From UBA6055 sp965203755 (GTDB lineage Bacteria; Chloroflexota; Anaerolineae; Aggregatilineales; Phototrophicaceae), in the NCBI GenBank assembly GCA_965203755.1, contig OZ241910.1:1736001-1800000 (forward strand): a DNA stretch of 64,000 nucleotides. Reading direction: 5' to 3'. Positions 33,431 to 42,303 of the stretch are shown one piece after another; position 1 is the first letter of the stretch; each line of letters opens with the position of its first letter. Below the pieces are notes generated by a model. The model did not search any database. It had not been told where the DNA came from and saw only the letters and a program-made list of their open reading frames with translations. The position numbers and the translations under genes are program-made.

Positions 33431-36400
33431 ATGGATGTCTTACAGTTAACTGGAACGGCAGTCAAATCGTACGAAATTGGAGACTTGTTGGGCCAAGGCG
33501 GGTATGGTGTTGTCTACCGCGCCCATCAAAGCGCGGTCTTGCGCGAAGTGGCGATCAAGGTTATTTTGCCGAAATACGCCAATTCGCCTGAATTCATCCG
33601 CCGTTTTGAAAGCGAAGCCCAAGTTGTCGCTCGTTTGGAGCATCCTCATATTGTGCCGCTGTATGACTATTGGCGCGAGCCTGACAGCGCGTTTTTGGTG
33701 ATGCGGTATTTGCGCGGCGGCAGCCTGCGGGATCGAATTGACCGGCATGGCATATTGGACACCGAAGCGGCCGGCAAGGTTTTGGAGCAGGTCGGCTCGG
33801 CTTTGACCTTTGCTCATCGCAATGGCGTCGTGCATCGGGATGTCAAAGCCGACAACATCCTGCTGGATGAGGATGGCAACGCTTATCTGGGCGACTTTGG
33901 CATCGCCAAGGAAGTCGGCAACGAAGGCAGCATCGCCCAAGGCGACATCGTCGGCACGCCAGCCTATCTGGCGCCAGAGCAGATACGCGGCGGTGAAGTC
34001 GGGCCGCAAAGCGATGTTTATGCCTTTGGCATCATGCTTTACGAAATGCTCACCGGCCGCCGGCCCTTCGCCGAACTGACCCTGGCGACCTTGGTGTACA
34101 AGCATCTCAACGAACCGCTGCCGATGATTGACCCTGAAGAGCTTAGTCTGCCGTCGGCTTTCAATTCGATTATTCAGCGGGCGACGGCGAAAGACCCCAG
34201 CGAACGTTATCCCGACGCCTTGTCTTTGGTGCAGGATTTCCGCGAGATCTTGCAGCAGGAAAGCTCGACGGTGGAGCTTTCGCTGACGGAATTGGATTTT
34301 GCCGCCTTTGACCTGCTCGAGACCAAGAATCCCTACAAGGGCCTGCGCGCGTTCCAACAGGCGGATGCGGCTGATTTCTTTGGTCGTTCGGCTATGATTG
34401 AGCGCGTCTTGGAACGGCTGGAAGAGCCGGTCGTCGAGAATAACTTCCTGGCTGTGATTGGCCCCAGCGGCAGCGGGAAATCGAGCTTGGTCAAAGCGGG
34501 CGTGCTGCCGGCCTTGCGTCAGGGACGAATCGAGGGCTCCGAGGACTGGTTCTATGCCGAAATGGTGCCGGGCTATGATCCGCTGGAAGAACTGTCGGCG
34601 GCGCTGCTGAGCGTTTCGACCTCGCCTTTGCCGGGGATGATTGATTTGCTGCGTCAAGACGCTTCTGGGCTGGCGGCTGGAGTCAGACAGGCTTTGCCGG
34701 CTGAAGACAGCAAGCTGGTTTTGATGATTGACCAGTTCGAGGAGGTCTTCACCCAGATTGAGGTCGAAAGCGAACGGCAGCAGTTTCTTGATCTGGTTCA
34801 GGCTGCCGTGAGCATGGAGGACAGCCCGATTGTCATTATTGTCACGCTGCGGGCTGATTTTTATGACCGGCCGCTGCTGTATCAAAATTTTGGCGAACTT
34901 ATCCGCAAGCGCACCGAGCTTGTTTTGCCGCTGTCCGATGATGAACTGGCGGAATCGATCACGGGGCCTGCCTATCGAGTCGGGGCGGTGCTGGAAGAGG
35001 GCTTGATTGAAAACATTCTTCAGGATGTCCGCGAACAGCCAGGCGCCCTGCCGCTGCTGCAATATGCGCTCACAGAACTGTTCGAGCGCCGCGACGGCGC
35101 GCTGCTGACCAAGGCCGCTTATCAGGACATCGGCGGCACCTTGGGGGCTTTGGCGCGCCGCGCCGAGGAAGTTTATCAGGAATTTGATGAAGCCGGGCGG
35201 GACATGGCGCGGCAGATGTTTCTGCGTCTGGTGACTTTGGGCGAAGGGCAAGAGGACACCCGCCGCCGCATCTTGCAGTCGGAACTGACCACGCTGGGCG
35301 CGGCCGGGGTCGCTGAAGATGTGGTTGACCGCTTTGGCCGCTATCGTCTGCTTACCTTTGACCGCGACGAAGCCACCCGCGGCGCGACGGTTGAAGTGGC
35401 GCATGAGGCGCTGATCCGTCAATGGGACCGCCTGCGCGAATGGCTGGATGAAAGCCGCGAAGATGTCCGCCTTGAACGTCAGTTGCTGCATGCCGCTGAA
35501 GAATGGGAATCGGCCGACAAGGATTCCAGCTATCTGATGCAGGGCACGCGGCTTCAGCAGTTCCAGGAATGGTCGGAGGCAACCACGCTCCAGCTTAACA
35601 TGACCGAACTGAACTTTTTGGCTGCCAGCCTTGAGGCGCGGGAAGAGCGCCGAGCCATTGAGCGGGCGCGTCAGGAGCGCGAGGCGGCGCTTGAACGTCA
35701 GAAGGCAAGAAACTTGAGAATCGCCGCCGGCATCTTTGCAGTGGCGGCGGTCGTCGCCGTGGTTTTGAGTCTGTTCGCCTTTGACCAGTCCAACCGGGCT
35801 GAAGCGCAGCGCGTCATTGCCGAAGAGCAGCGCGGGATAGCTGAAGAAGCCCGCGTCGTCGCTGAAGAGCAGCGCGGAATAGCTGAAGATGCGCTTGAGA
35901 TCGCGGAAATCAACGAGCGCAAGAACTTGAGTCTGGCGCTGGCCGCCAATGCGCGGACTGCCTTGAGCGAGGATGAGCCGGCGCTGGCGCTGCCGGTGGC
36001 GATTGAAGCCAAGAAAGCCTTTCAGCCGCCGGAGGCCGAGGTGCTTCGCATTCTTGGGCTGGCGTCTTTTTCACCGGGGCCGCGCTTCCGCTATACCGAT
36101 TCAACCCGTTCGATTCTGGCGGTCGCCAGCAGCCCGGCCGGAACGACCGGCGCCTATGCCGGGACTGATGGGGCGATCTATCTGGTGGATAACAAGACCG
36201 GCGAAACAGTCCGCACGATAGATATCGGCGTGCCGATTATGGCCCTGTCGTTTAGTCCCGACGGGACGCTGCTGGCGGCCGGCCTGATGGATGACAGCAT
36301 TGGCGTTTGGGTGGCGGCCACTGGAGAAGAGCGGTATCGGCTGCGCGGACATGAACTGGTCGTCAGCGATGTTGAATTCAGCCCCGACGGCCAGATGCTG

Positions 36401-38062
36401 GCCTCGTCCAGCGGCGACAAGACCGTTCGGCTGTGGGATATGGCAGACGGCTCGCCGCTGCGCGTGCTGGAGGGGCATATCGGCTATATTATGAAGATCG
36501 ATTTCAGCCCCGACGGCGCCCGGCTTGCCAGCGCGGCCGCCGATGAACAGCCTAGGGACACGAATGACGATGTGCAGGACCGCAAGGTGCGGATTTGGGA
36601 TGTGGCCAGCGGCGAGACGGCGCTGACGATTGACCCGCAGTCCGGCTATATCCGCGATGTCGAATTCAGCCCCGACGGCCGCAGTCTGGCGCTTGGCACC
36701 TGGGATGGAGCCAATGGCGGCACGGCGCGGATTTATGATACCGCGCTCGGCGCGGAACTGCGGATTTTGTACGCTCACCGCGACACCATATCCGATATCG
36801 AATTCTCTCCCGATGGCCGCGTGCTGGTGACAGCCTCGCGCGACAGCAGCATCAAGTTCTGGGACTTGGATAAAGCGGTCGAGATACGCAGCTATCGCAA
36901 CTTTGGCGACCGCGTCCGCGATATTGAATATACAGCCGACGGCGAATATATGCTGGTTGGGCTGGCGGGCAATCTGAACAGCGATTTCCTGCCTGATGGC
37001 AGCGATAATCCAGCCGAAAGCGCCGCCTATCTGTGGGATTTGCAGAATCGCACCCAAGTCAAAGCCTTTTTAGGGCATGAGATTTGGACCTGGACCGCCG
37101 ACATCAGTCCGGATGGGGCTTTGGCCGCCTCTGGGTCGGGGCCTTTGTCTTCGCCGGCGGGGACGGATACGTCGGTTCGCATCTGGGATATCGCCAGCGG
37201 CGCCGAAACGCGCAAGCTGACCGGGCATACCGATACGGTCGATTCGGTGCACTTCGCTTTGGATGGCGGCTATCTGCTTTCGGCGGCTTGGGATGCCACC
37301 ATTCGCCGCTGGGATGTGAACACCGGCGAGCAGCTGCAAGTTTATGAAGGGCATGATGGGCGGGTGTATATGATTGACCTGATGCCCAATGGCGAGCAGT
37401 TCGTTTCGGCTTCGGGGGATGGCACGTTGAAGCTGTGGGACATCGCCAGCGGCGCGGTCATTCGAACCTACAGCGGTCACGAGGGCGAGGTCGCCGGCGT
37501 GCATATCAGTCCTGACGGCAGCCAGATGGTGAGCGCCGGCTCTTGGGGCGGCGGCAACACCATTCGGCTGTGGGACATCGCCAGCGGCGAGGAGCTTCGC
37601 CAGTTCGTCGGGCATACCGGGGCGGTCAATTATGCTCGTTTCGCGCCCAATATGGAGTTCATCATCAGCACTTCCTGGGATGATACGGTGCGGATGTGGG
37701 ATCTTGAGACTGGCGAAGAGATACGTCAATTCGTCGGGCATACCGGCAACACCTTCGGGGTCGCCATCACGCGGGACAGCGGCATTCTGCTGACGACATC
37801 ATCGGACACCACCGTGCGGATGTGGGATATCGCCACTGGCGAAGAGCTTAATCGCTTTGAGCAGCATACGGATTGGATACAAGAGGTGGTGTTCAGTCCC
37901 GACGAGACCTTCGCCATTTCGGCCGGGCAGGATAATTCGCTGCGTCAGTGGCAGATTGCCAGAACCGCAGAGGAACTGGTGGCCTGGGCGCGGGACAATC
38001 GTTACATTCGCGAACTGGAATGCGCCGAGCGTCAGTCGTATCGCTTGGAATGCGAGTCATAG
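33431..38062 (+). CDS. Ser/Thr protein kinase - STAND NTPase - transmembrane - 14 WD40 repeat protein
   Basis: A 1543-aa protein from the ATG at 33431. Residues about 14-275 are a Hanks-type kinase: GQGGYG loop, VAIK (Lys43), HRDVKADN (135-142), DFG (155-157) and GTPAYLAPEQ. All catalytic residues are present. Residues about 298-730 are an nSTAND NTPase: NPYKGLRAFQQ, FFGR, Walker A GPSGSGKS (344-351), LVLMIDQFEEVFTQ as Walker B, and winged-helix-like EVAHEALIRQW. A helix at about 760-780 is a probable membrane span, preceded by charged coil and followed by a repeat of EEQRGIAE type. About 880-1515 hold 14 WD40 units, i.e. two seven-blade propellers. The protein probably senses an outside or membrane signal and phosphorylates partners. 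Confidence 0.95.
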   Translation: MDVLQLTGTAVKSYEIGDLLGQGGYGVVYRAHQSAVLREVAIKVILPKYANSPEFIRRFESEAQVVARLEHPHIVPLYDYWREPDSAFLVMRYLRGGSLRDRIDRHGILDTEAAGKVLEQVGSALTFAHRNGVVHRDVKADNILLDEDGNAYLGDFGIAKEVGNEGSIAQGDIVGTPAYLAPEQIRGGEVGPQSDVYAFGIMLYEMLTGRRPFAELTLATLVYKHLNEPLPMIDPEELSLPSAFNSIIQRATAKDPSERYPDALSLVQDFREILQQESSTVELSLTELDFAAFDLLETKNPYKGLRAFQQADAADFFGRSAMIERVLERLEEPVVENNFLAVIGPSGSGKSSLVKAGVLPALRQGRIEGSEDWFYAEMVPGYDPLEELSAALLSVSTSPLPGMIDLLRQDASGLAAGVRQALPAEDSKLVLMIDQFEEVFTQIEVESERQQFLDLVQAAVSMEDSPIVIIVTLRADFYDRPLLYQNFGELIRKRTELVLPLSDDELAESITGPAYRVGAVLEEGLIENILQDVREQPGALPLLQYALTELFERRDGALLTKAAYQDIGGTLGALARRAEEVYQEFDEAGRDMARQMFLRLVTLGEGQEDTRRRILQSELTTLGAAGVAEDVVDRFGRYRLLTFDRDEATRGATVEVAHEALIRQWDRLREWLDESREDVRLERQLLHAAEEWESADKDSSYLMQGTRLQQFQEWSEATTLQLNMTELNFLAASLEAREERRAIERARQEREAALERQKARNLRIAAGIFAVAAVVAVVLSLFAFDQSNRAEAQRVIAEEQRGIAEEARVVAEEQRGIAEDALEIAEINERKNLSLALAANARTALSEDEPALALPVAIEAKKAFQPPEAEVLRILGLASFSPGPRFRYTDSTRSILAVASSPAGTTGAYAGTDGAIYLVDNKTGETVRTIDIGVPIMALSFSPDGTLLAAGLMDDSIGVWVAATGEERYRLRGHELVVSDVEFSPDGQMLASSSGDKTVRLWDMADGSPLRVLEGHIGYIMKIDFSPDGARLASAAADEQPRDTNDDVQDRKVRIWDVASGETALTIDPQSGYIRDVEFSPDGRSLALGTWDGANGGTARIYDTALGAELRILYAHRDTISDIEFSPDGRVLVTASRDSSIKFWDLDKAVEIRSYRNFGDRVRDIEYTADGEYMLVGLAGNLNSDFLPDGSDNPAESAAYLWDLQNRTQVKAFLGHEIWTWTADISPDGALAASGSGPLSSPAGTDTSVRIWDIASGAETRKLTGHTDTVDSVHFALDGGYLLSAAWDATIRRWDVNTGEQLQVYEGHDGRVYMIDLMPNGEQFVSASGDGTLKLWDIASGAVIRTYSGHEGEVAGVHISPDGSQMVSAGSWGGGNTIRLWDIASGEELRQFVGHTGAVNYARFAPNMEFIISTSWDDTVRMWDLETGEEIRQFVGHTGNTFGVAITRDSGILLTTSSDTTVRMWDIATGEELNRFEQHTDWIQEVVFSPDETFAISAGQDNSLRQWQIARTAEELVAWARDNRYIRELECAERQSYRLECES

Positions 38063-38118
38063 CCATAGCCTAGGACTGAAGTCAAAGCCGCCGCTTTGTC
38101 CGGCGAGGGTGCCCAGCC

Positions 38119-39114
38119 ATGGCCGACGAATTGTCTGACGTTCAAGCCGACCGCCGCGACTCGCCGGCCTCAACCATATTCGCCGAAATGATGCAGCAGG
38201 CGGCGGAACGTCAAGCTGCGTCGCAAACGAATCCGCTGGTGGCTGATGAAGCGCGCTTGCCGGATGGGCCGGGCAAGCCAGCGGCGGCGCGCGTCCGCCG
38301 CGTCAAGCGCCGCCGGGAACATCGCCGGCGCGCATCCCCGGCCGGCGGCGTCTTTCTGCGTACCTTGTTTGTGGTTTTAGTCAGCGCCGGGCTGGCGGCG
38401 ACCCTGCTGACCTGGCTGACTGATCCAAAGTTCCTGAATCCGACGGTGGTTCGGGGCTTGCAGGCGAACAGCGAAGCCGCGCTGATCGCCGCCGCGGCCG
38501 CCAGCGAGGCGCCGCCGGCGGTCGCCACGCCGAACTGGCTTCATCGGATCGGGATTATTTCAGGACATCGGGGGCTAAGCCGTCAGGGGATCGGGGATGA
38601 TCCTGGCGCTGTTTGTCCGGATGGTCTTGAGGAAGCGCAGATTAACTTTGAAGTCGCGCGGCGGGTGGTGGAGAACTTGAGGGCGCGCAATTACACCGTT
38701 GATTTGCTGGATGAATTTGATGCGCGGCTGGATAATTATCGGGCGGCGGCGCTGCTTTCGATCCATGCCAATACCTGCCAGGATTATGGCGAGTACGTAT
38801 CGGGCTATTTGGTCGCCAAAGCCGCGTCCCGCCCCGATGGGGGGATTGACGCCTATTTTGTGGAGTGCGCCGCATTTCATTATGAAGAGCTTATCCCGCT
38901 CCAGCGGAGCTATAACTTGACGGTTGATATGACCGATTATCATGTTTGGCACAAGATTCACCCGCTGACGCCCGGAGTCCTGATTGAGATGGGATATATG
39001 CTGGCTGACCGCCGCATTCTGACGGAAGAGCCTGACTTGCTTGCACAGGCGCTTAGCAACGGCATCCTCTGTTTGCTGGGATCATCGGCCAATTATCCAG
39101 AGCTTCCGCCCTAA
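38119..39114 (+). CDS. Membrane-anchored N-acetylmuramoyl-L-alanine amidase (Amidase_3)
   Basis: A 331-aa protein with an Arg/Lys-rich cytoplasmic N-terminus (VRRVKRRREHRRRASP), one membrane helix (about 77-97) and an exported amidase domain from about residue 135. IISGHRG provides a zinc His, LEEAQINFEVARRV the Glu, LSIHANT the second His and LIEMGYM the catalytic Glu. The domain should cleave the amide bond between MurNAc and the stem peptide. It starts 57 bases after the kinase/STAND stop, with GAGGG nine bases upstream, so co-transcription is likely and links the kinase to cell-wall turnover. Confidence 0.87.
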   Translation: MADELSDVQADRRDSPASTIFAEMMQQAAERQAASQTNPLVADEARLPDGPGKPAAARVRRVKRRREHRRRASPAGGVFLRTLFVVLVSAGLAATLLTWLTDPKFLNPTVVRGLQANSEAALIAAAAASEAPPAVATPNWLHRIGIISGHRGLSRQGIGDDPGAVCPDGLEEAQINFEVARRVVENLRARNYTVDLLDEFDARLDNYRAAALLSIHANTCQDYGEYVSGYLVAKAASRPDGGIDAYFVECAAFHYEELIPLQRSYNLTVDMTDYHVWHKIHPLTPGVLIEMGYMLADRRILTEEPDLLAQALSNGILCLLGSSANYPELPP

Positions 39115-39277
39115 AACCGCGCCCCTTAGTCTCCTTTTGCCAATCGTTCTGTGATACGCCGCTGTTCCAGCGCAGATTAACAATTCAGGCATCGCACCAG
39201 ACACCGAGCCTGCTGATTGAAAGAAGTTTTTGAATCGGCTGTGAAAGAGGCGCCGAGGCGGCTTGATTTTTTTCATC

Positions 39278-39306
39278 TTGGAAAAGAGCCAATCGACGGT
39301 TATAAT
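39278..39306 (+). promoter_or_regulatory. Promoter of tRNA-Ser
   Basis: TTGGAA at 39278-39283, a 17-base spacer and TATAAT at 39301-39306. It lies 27 bases before the tRNA 5' end. Confidence 0.75.
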
Positions 39307-39332
39307 ATCAATTCAGCCTGGCGGTTCATTAT

Positions 39333-39416
39333 GGAGAAGTCGCATAGAGGCCTAGTGCGTCCGCTTGGAAAGCGGATACGGGAAACCGTACGTGGGTTCG
39401 AATCCCACCTTCTCCG
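39333..39416 (+). tRNA. tRNA-Ser (anticodon GGA)
   Basis: Acceptor GGAGAAG (39333-39339) pairs with CTTCTCC (39409-39415), discriminator G. The anticodon stem TCCGC/GCGGA encloses TTGGAAA, giving GGA. A long variable arm (TACGGGAAACCGTA) and a T-arm GTGGG-TTCGAAT-CCCAC mark a class II serine tRNA. CCA is not encoded. Confidence 0.95.
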
Positions 39417-39531
39417 ATTCAAGAAGAGCCATGCCATCATCTGAATGTGTCGTCATGCCAGTTGGCGGTCGGTCGCGTCATTGGCCTGGAATCATCGCGG
39501 ATAATTGAATTGGGCGGTCAGGAGCGCTGAT

Positions 39532-40575
39532 ATGAAGCATGTCGCATTTGGCAAAACCGGCATCACAACGCCGCCGGTGGTGTTTGGCTCTACGGCTTTG
39601 GGCAATCTCTTCCGCGTCTTTTCTTATGAATCGAAGCTGGAGACAATGCGCCAGATATTTGAGCACATTCCAAAACCGGTTGTGATTGACTCGGCTGGGA
39701 AATATGGCGCCGGGCTTTCGCTGGAGGTTTTGGGCCGGTGCCTGCGCGAGCTGGGTATCAGAGACGATGAAGTCATCATCAGCAACAAGCTGGCTTGGCT
39801 GCGAACACCCTTAACCGCAGCCGAGCCGACTTTCGAGCCCGGCGCCTGGTTTGGCTTGGAGCATGACGCCGTGCAGGACATCAGTTATGATGGCATCCTC
39901 AAATGCTTTGAGCAGGGCCTCGAATTGCTGGGCGGCGGCTACAGCACGCCTATTGTCTCGGTGCATGACCCCGATGAATATCTGGATGCCGCCGCATCCG
40001 CCGACGACCGCCGGCGGCGCTTTGATGATATTCTGGGCGCTTATGCCGCGCTCAACGAACTCAAGGCGCGCGGGCAGGTCTTGGCGGTCGGCGTCGGCGC
40101 CAAAAACTGGCGGTCGATTCAAGCCATCGACCAGCGGGTTAAGCTGGATTGGGTGATGTTCGCCAACAGCTATACCCTGTATTCGCATCCGGCTGATCTG
40201 CTTGCGTTTATGGATTCGCTCTATCAAAGGGATATTGCTATCATCAATTCGGCGGTGTTCAATGCCGGCTTTTTGACCGGCGGCGAATTTTTCAACTATG
40301 TCAAGCTGGATCCCAATAATCCGGCTGACAAGGGCAAATTTGAATGGCGCAAACGTTTCTTTGCGCTTTGCGAAGAGCATCAGCAGATTCCGGCCGAGGT
40401 CTGCATTCAGTTTGGCAAATCTCATCCTGGCATCGCTGCTCTGGCGCTTAGCACCAGCAGACCGGAACGGGTGAAACAGAACGTGGCGGCTATGTCGGCT
40501 AAGGCGCCGGCGGCTTTCTGGCAAGCGCTCAAAGCCGCGCGGCTGCTGGACGAACATCCATATCTTGGTCATTAG
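39532..40575 (+). CDS. Aldo/keto reductase, D-threo-aldose 1-dehydrogenase-like
   Basis: A 347-aa protein from the ATG at 39532, which has GGAG seven bases upstream; an earlier frame start lacks one. VVIDSAGKYGAGLSLE supplies Asp and Tyr of the AKR tetrad, IISNKLAWLR the Lys and IVSVHDPDEY the His. The long form and KLDPNNPADKGKFEWRKRF resemble L-fucose/D-threo-aldose 1-dehydrogenases, which oxidise L-fucose and related sugars to lactones with NAD(P)+. The next gene, 12 bases on, encodes a lactonase-type amidohydrolase, which fits that pathway. Confidence 0.87.
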   Translation: MKHVAFGKTGITTPPVVFGSTALGNLFRVFSYESKLETMRQIFEHIPKPVVIDSAGKYGAGLSLEVLGRCLRELGIRDDEVIISNKLAWLRTPLTAAEPTFEPGAWFGLEHDAVQDISYDGILKCFEQGLELLGGGYSTPIVSVHDPDEYLDAAASADDRRRRFDDILGAYAALNELKARGQVLAVGVGAKNWRSIQAIDQRVKLDWVMFANSYTLYSHPADLLAFMDSLYQRDIAIINSAVFNAGFLTGGEFFNYVKLDPNNPADKGKFEWRKRFFALCEEHQQIPAEVCIQFGKSHPGIAALALSTSRPERVKQNVAAMSAKAPAAFWQALKAARLLDEHPYLGH

Positions 40576-40587
40576 CGGGGACGTCCG

Positions 40588-41424
40588 ATGAAACTGATTG
40601 ACAGCCATGTGCATTTTTGGGATCCGAATCATCTGACGTATCGCTGGATTGAGGGCAATGAGACCCTAAGCCGTTCGTATCTGCCGACTGATTACGCCGC
40701 CGCCGTCAGCGCGCATACGGTCGCCGGGATTGTGTTTGTCGAGGCTGGCTGCGCCAGCGAAGAGAATGTCCGCGAGGTCGAATGGGTCGAGACGCTCCAG
40801 GCGCCCATCAAGGGCATTGTCGCGCATGCCGCGCTGGAAAACGAAGCCGGCCGCGAAGCCACCTTGGAATCGCTGGCGGCGCGGCCGCTTGTCAAGGGGG
40901 TTCGCCGCAATTATCAGGACGAGGCGCCGGGCTGGGCGCGTCAGGCGGCTTTTATCGCCGGCGCGCAGGCATTGCCCAAGCATAACTTGAGCTTTGATAT
41001 CTGCATCAAAGCCCATCAGCTTGAGGAGACGATTGACCTGGTGAAAGCCTGCCCGAATGTGCGGTTCATCCTTGACCACATCGCCAAGCCGGATATTGCC
41101 GGCGGCGAACGCCAAAGCTGGGCCGCCGCAATGAAGAAACTGGCTGAATTGGATAACATCGTCTGCAAAATATCGGGGGTCGTCACCGAAGCTGACCATA
41201 ATCACTGGACGCGGCCGCAGATCGCGCCCTACATCCTCACCGCGATTGAGGCTTTTGGCATTGAGCGGGTGATGTTTGGCAGCGATTGGCCGGTGGTGAA
41301 CCTGGCGGCATCGTTTGGCGGCTGGGCGGCGGCGCTGGAAGCGGCGACGGCCGGGCTGGATGACGGGGAAATGGGCCGGCTCCTGATGGACAATGCAGTC
41401 CGTTTCTATCGTCTGGCGGATTAA
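40588..41424 (+). CDS. Amidohydrolase, L-fuconolactonase-like
   Basis: A 278-aa Amidohydro_2 TIM barrel. DSHVHFWDP gives the HxH site, then HYQ-type positions (VRRNYQDE), FILDHIAKP the conserved His and FGSDWPV the catalytic Asp, all in family order. Sugar lactonases such as L-fuconolactonase and L-rhamnonolactonase look like this and hydrolyse the lactone made by the aldose dehydrogenase; pyrone-dicarboxylate lactonase is an alternative. GGGGA lies before the ATG. Directly after the AKR gene. Confidence 0.88.
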   Translation: MKLIDSHVHFWDPNHLTYRWIEGNETLSRSYLPTDYAAAVSAHTVAGIVFVEAGCASEENVREVEWVETLQAPIKGIVAHAALENEAGREATLESLAARPLVKGVRRNYQDEAPGWARQAAFIAGAQALPKHNLSFDICIKAHQLEETIDLVKACPNVRFILDHIAKPDIAGGERQSWAAAMKKLAELDNIVCKISGVVTEADHNHWTRPQIAPYILTAIEAFGIERVMFGSDWPVVNLAASFGGWAAALEAATAGLDDGEMGRLLMDNAVRFYRLAD

Positions 41425-41448
41425 TACAGCCAATACAGGGAGAGAATT

Positions 41449-42279
41449 ATGGGCAACTGCATCTACTGCGGCGGATCGGCTGGCTTTCTGAAAAGCGCGC
41501 ATAAAGCATGCAAACAGCGCCATGAACGCGGCAAATCCGAGATTGCCGCGCTGGTTAGCCGAGTGAGTTCACAAGACGCGGATTACAATCGCTTGAAATC
41601 AGCCATAAAGGAAATCGCCGCTTCCAGCTACATGAACCGCAGCGCCGTCAGCGAGTGCATCGTGAGCGGGTATGAACATGCTGTCGAGAAGGCTTTGGAT
41701 GACCATGTGATTACCGAAGCAGAGGAAGCGCGGCTGTCGGCATTGCAAAGTCATCTGGCGCTGTCTCGGCATGAGCTAGACCGGAACGGCGCGCTCACGC
41801 GGCTGGTGAAGGGCGCTGTGATTCGGGATGTTATGAATGGCGTCGTGCCAGAAAGAATGGAAGTAGAGGGGCCGCTTCCCTTTAATCTGCAAAAGTCGGA
41901 GCGGCTGGTGTGGGTGTTTCGGGATGTCGATTATTATGAGGTGCGGACCAGAACCCGTTATGTTGGCGGCTCCCAAGGCGTGAGTCTCCGAGTGACCAAA
42001 GGCGTCTATTATCGGGTGGGCGGATTCAAGGGCCGCCGCGTGGAGGAATCCGATACAGTTCACGCCGATACCGGCTTGATGGGCCTCACCACCAAACATA
42101 TTTATTTTGCCGGGCAGTCCAAGCGGTTCCGCATTAACTACAGCAAGATCGTTGCGTTCGAGACCTTTTCCGATGGAATTGGCCTGCAAAGAGACGCTCA
42201 AACGGCGAAGCCGCAGTCATTCCGCACCGGCGATGGCTGGTTCACCTATAATCTGGCTGCCAATCTGGCGCAGATGTAA
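41449..42279 (+). CDS. Zinc-ribbon protein with C-terminal PH-like domain, unknown function
   Basis: A 276-aa soluble protein. The N-terminus CIYCGGSAGFLKSAHKAC provides Cys4, Cys7, His18 and Cys20, a probable zinc ribbon or treble-clef. A helical middle (about 28-125) follows. Residues 140-265 are beta-rich (RLVWVFRDVDYYEV, GLTTKHIYFAGQ, FRINYSKIVAFE) and resemble bacterial pleckstrin-homology-like folds that read a small ligand or lipid. I do not recognise the family. It starts 24 bases after the lactonase and ends 24 bases before the sulfatase. Confidence 0.82.
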   Translation: MGNCIYCGGSAGFLKSAHKACKQRHERGKSEIAALVSRVSSQDADYNRLKSAIKEIAASSYMNRSAVSECIVSGYEHAVEKALDDHVITEAEEARLSALQSHLALSRHELDRNGALTRLVKGAVIRDVMNGVVPERMEVEGPLPFNLQKSERLVWVFRDVDYYEVRTRTRYVGGSQGVSLRVTKGVYYRVGGFKGRRVEESDTVHADTGLMGLTTKHIYFAGQSKRFRINYSKIVAFETFSDGIGLQRDAQTAKPQSFRTGDGWFTYNLAANLAQM

Positions 42280-42303
42280 GGTCGGCTGCGGAAAGGCGAT
42301 GTG

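Noticed and set aside
33446..35491. 681-codon minus-strand frame
   Set aside because: It is the antisense shadow of the kinase/STAND domains, whose motifs are unmistakable on the plus strand.
36200..37960. Repeated GGGATAT-like strings (as in TGTGGGATATC) inside the WD40 gene
   Set aside because: They are codons for the conserved Trp-Asp of WD repeats, not regulatory sites, and were not counted in the operator motif.
36200..37960. Regular repeats that could suggest a CRISPR array
   Set aside because: Period and content match WD40 coding units of varying length; there are no constant repeats with unique spacers anywhere in the window.
39217..39444. 75-codon plus-strand frame
   Set aside because: It spans the tRNA-Ser gene and its promoter.
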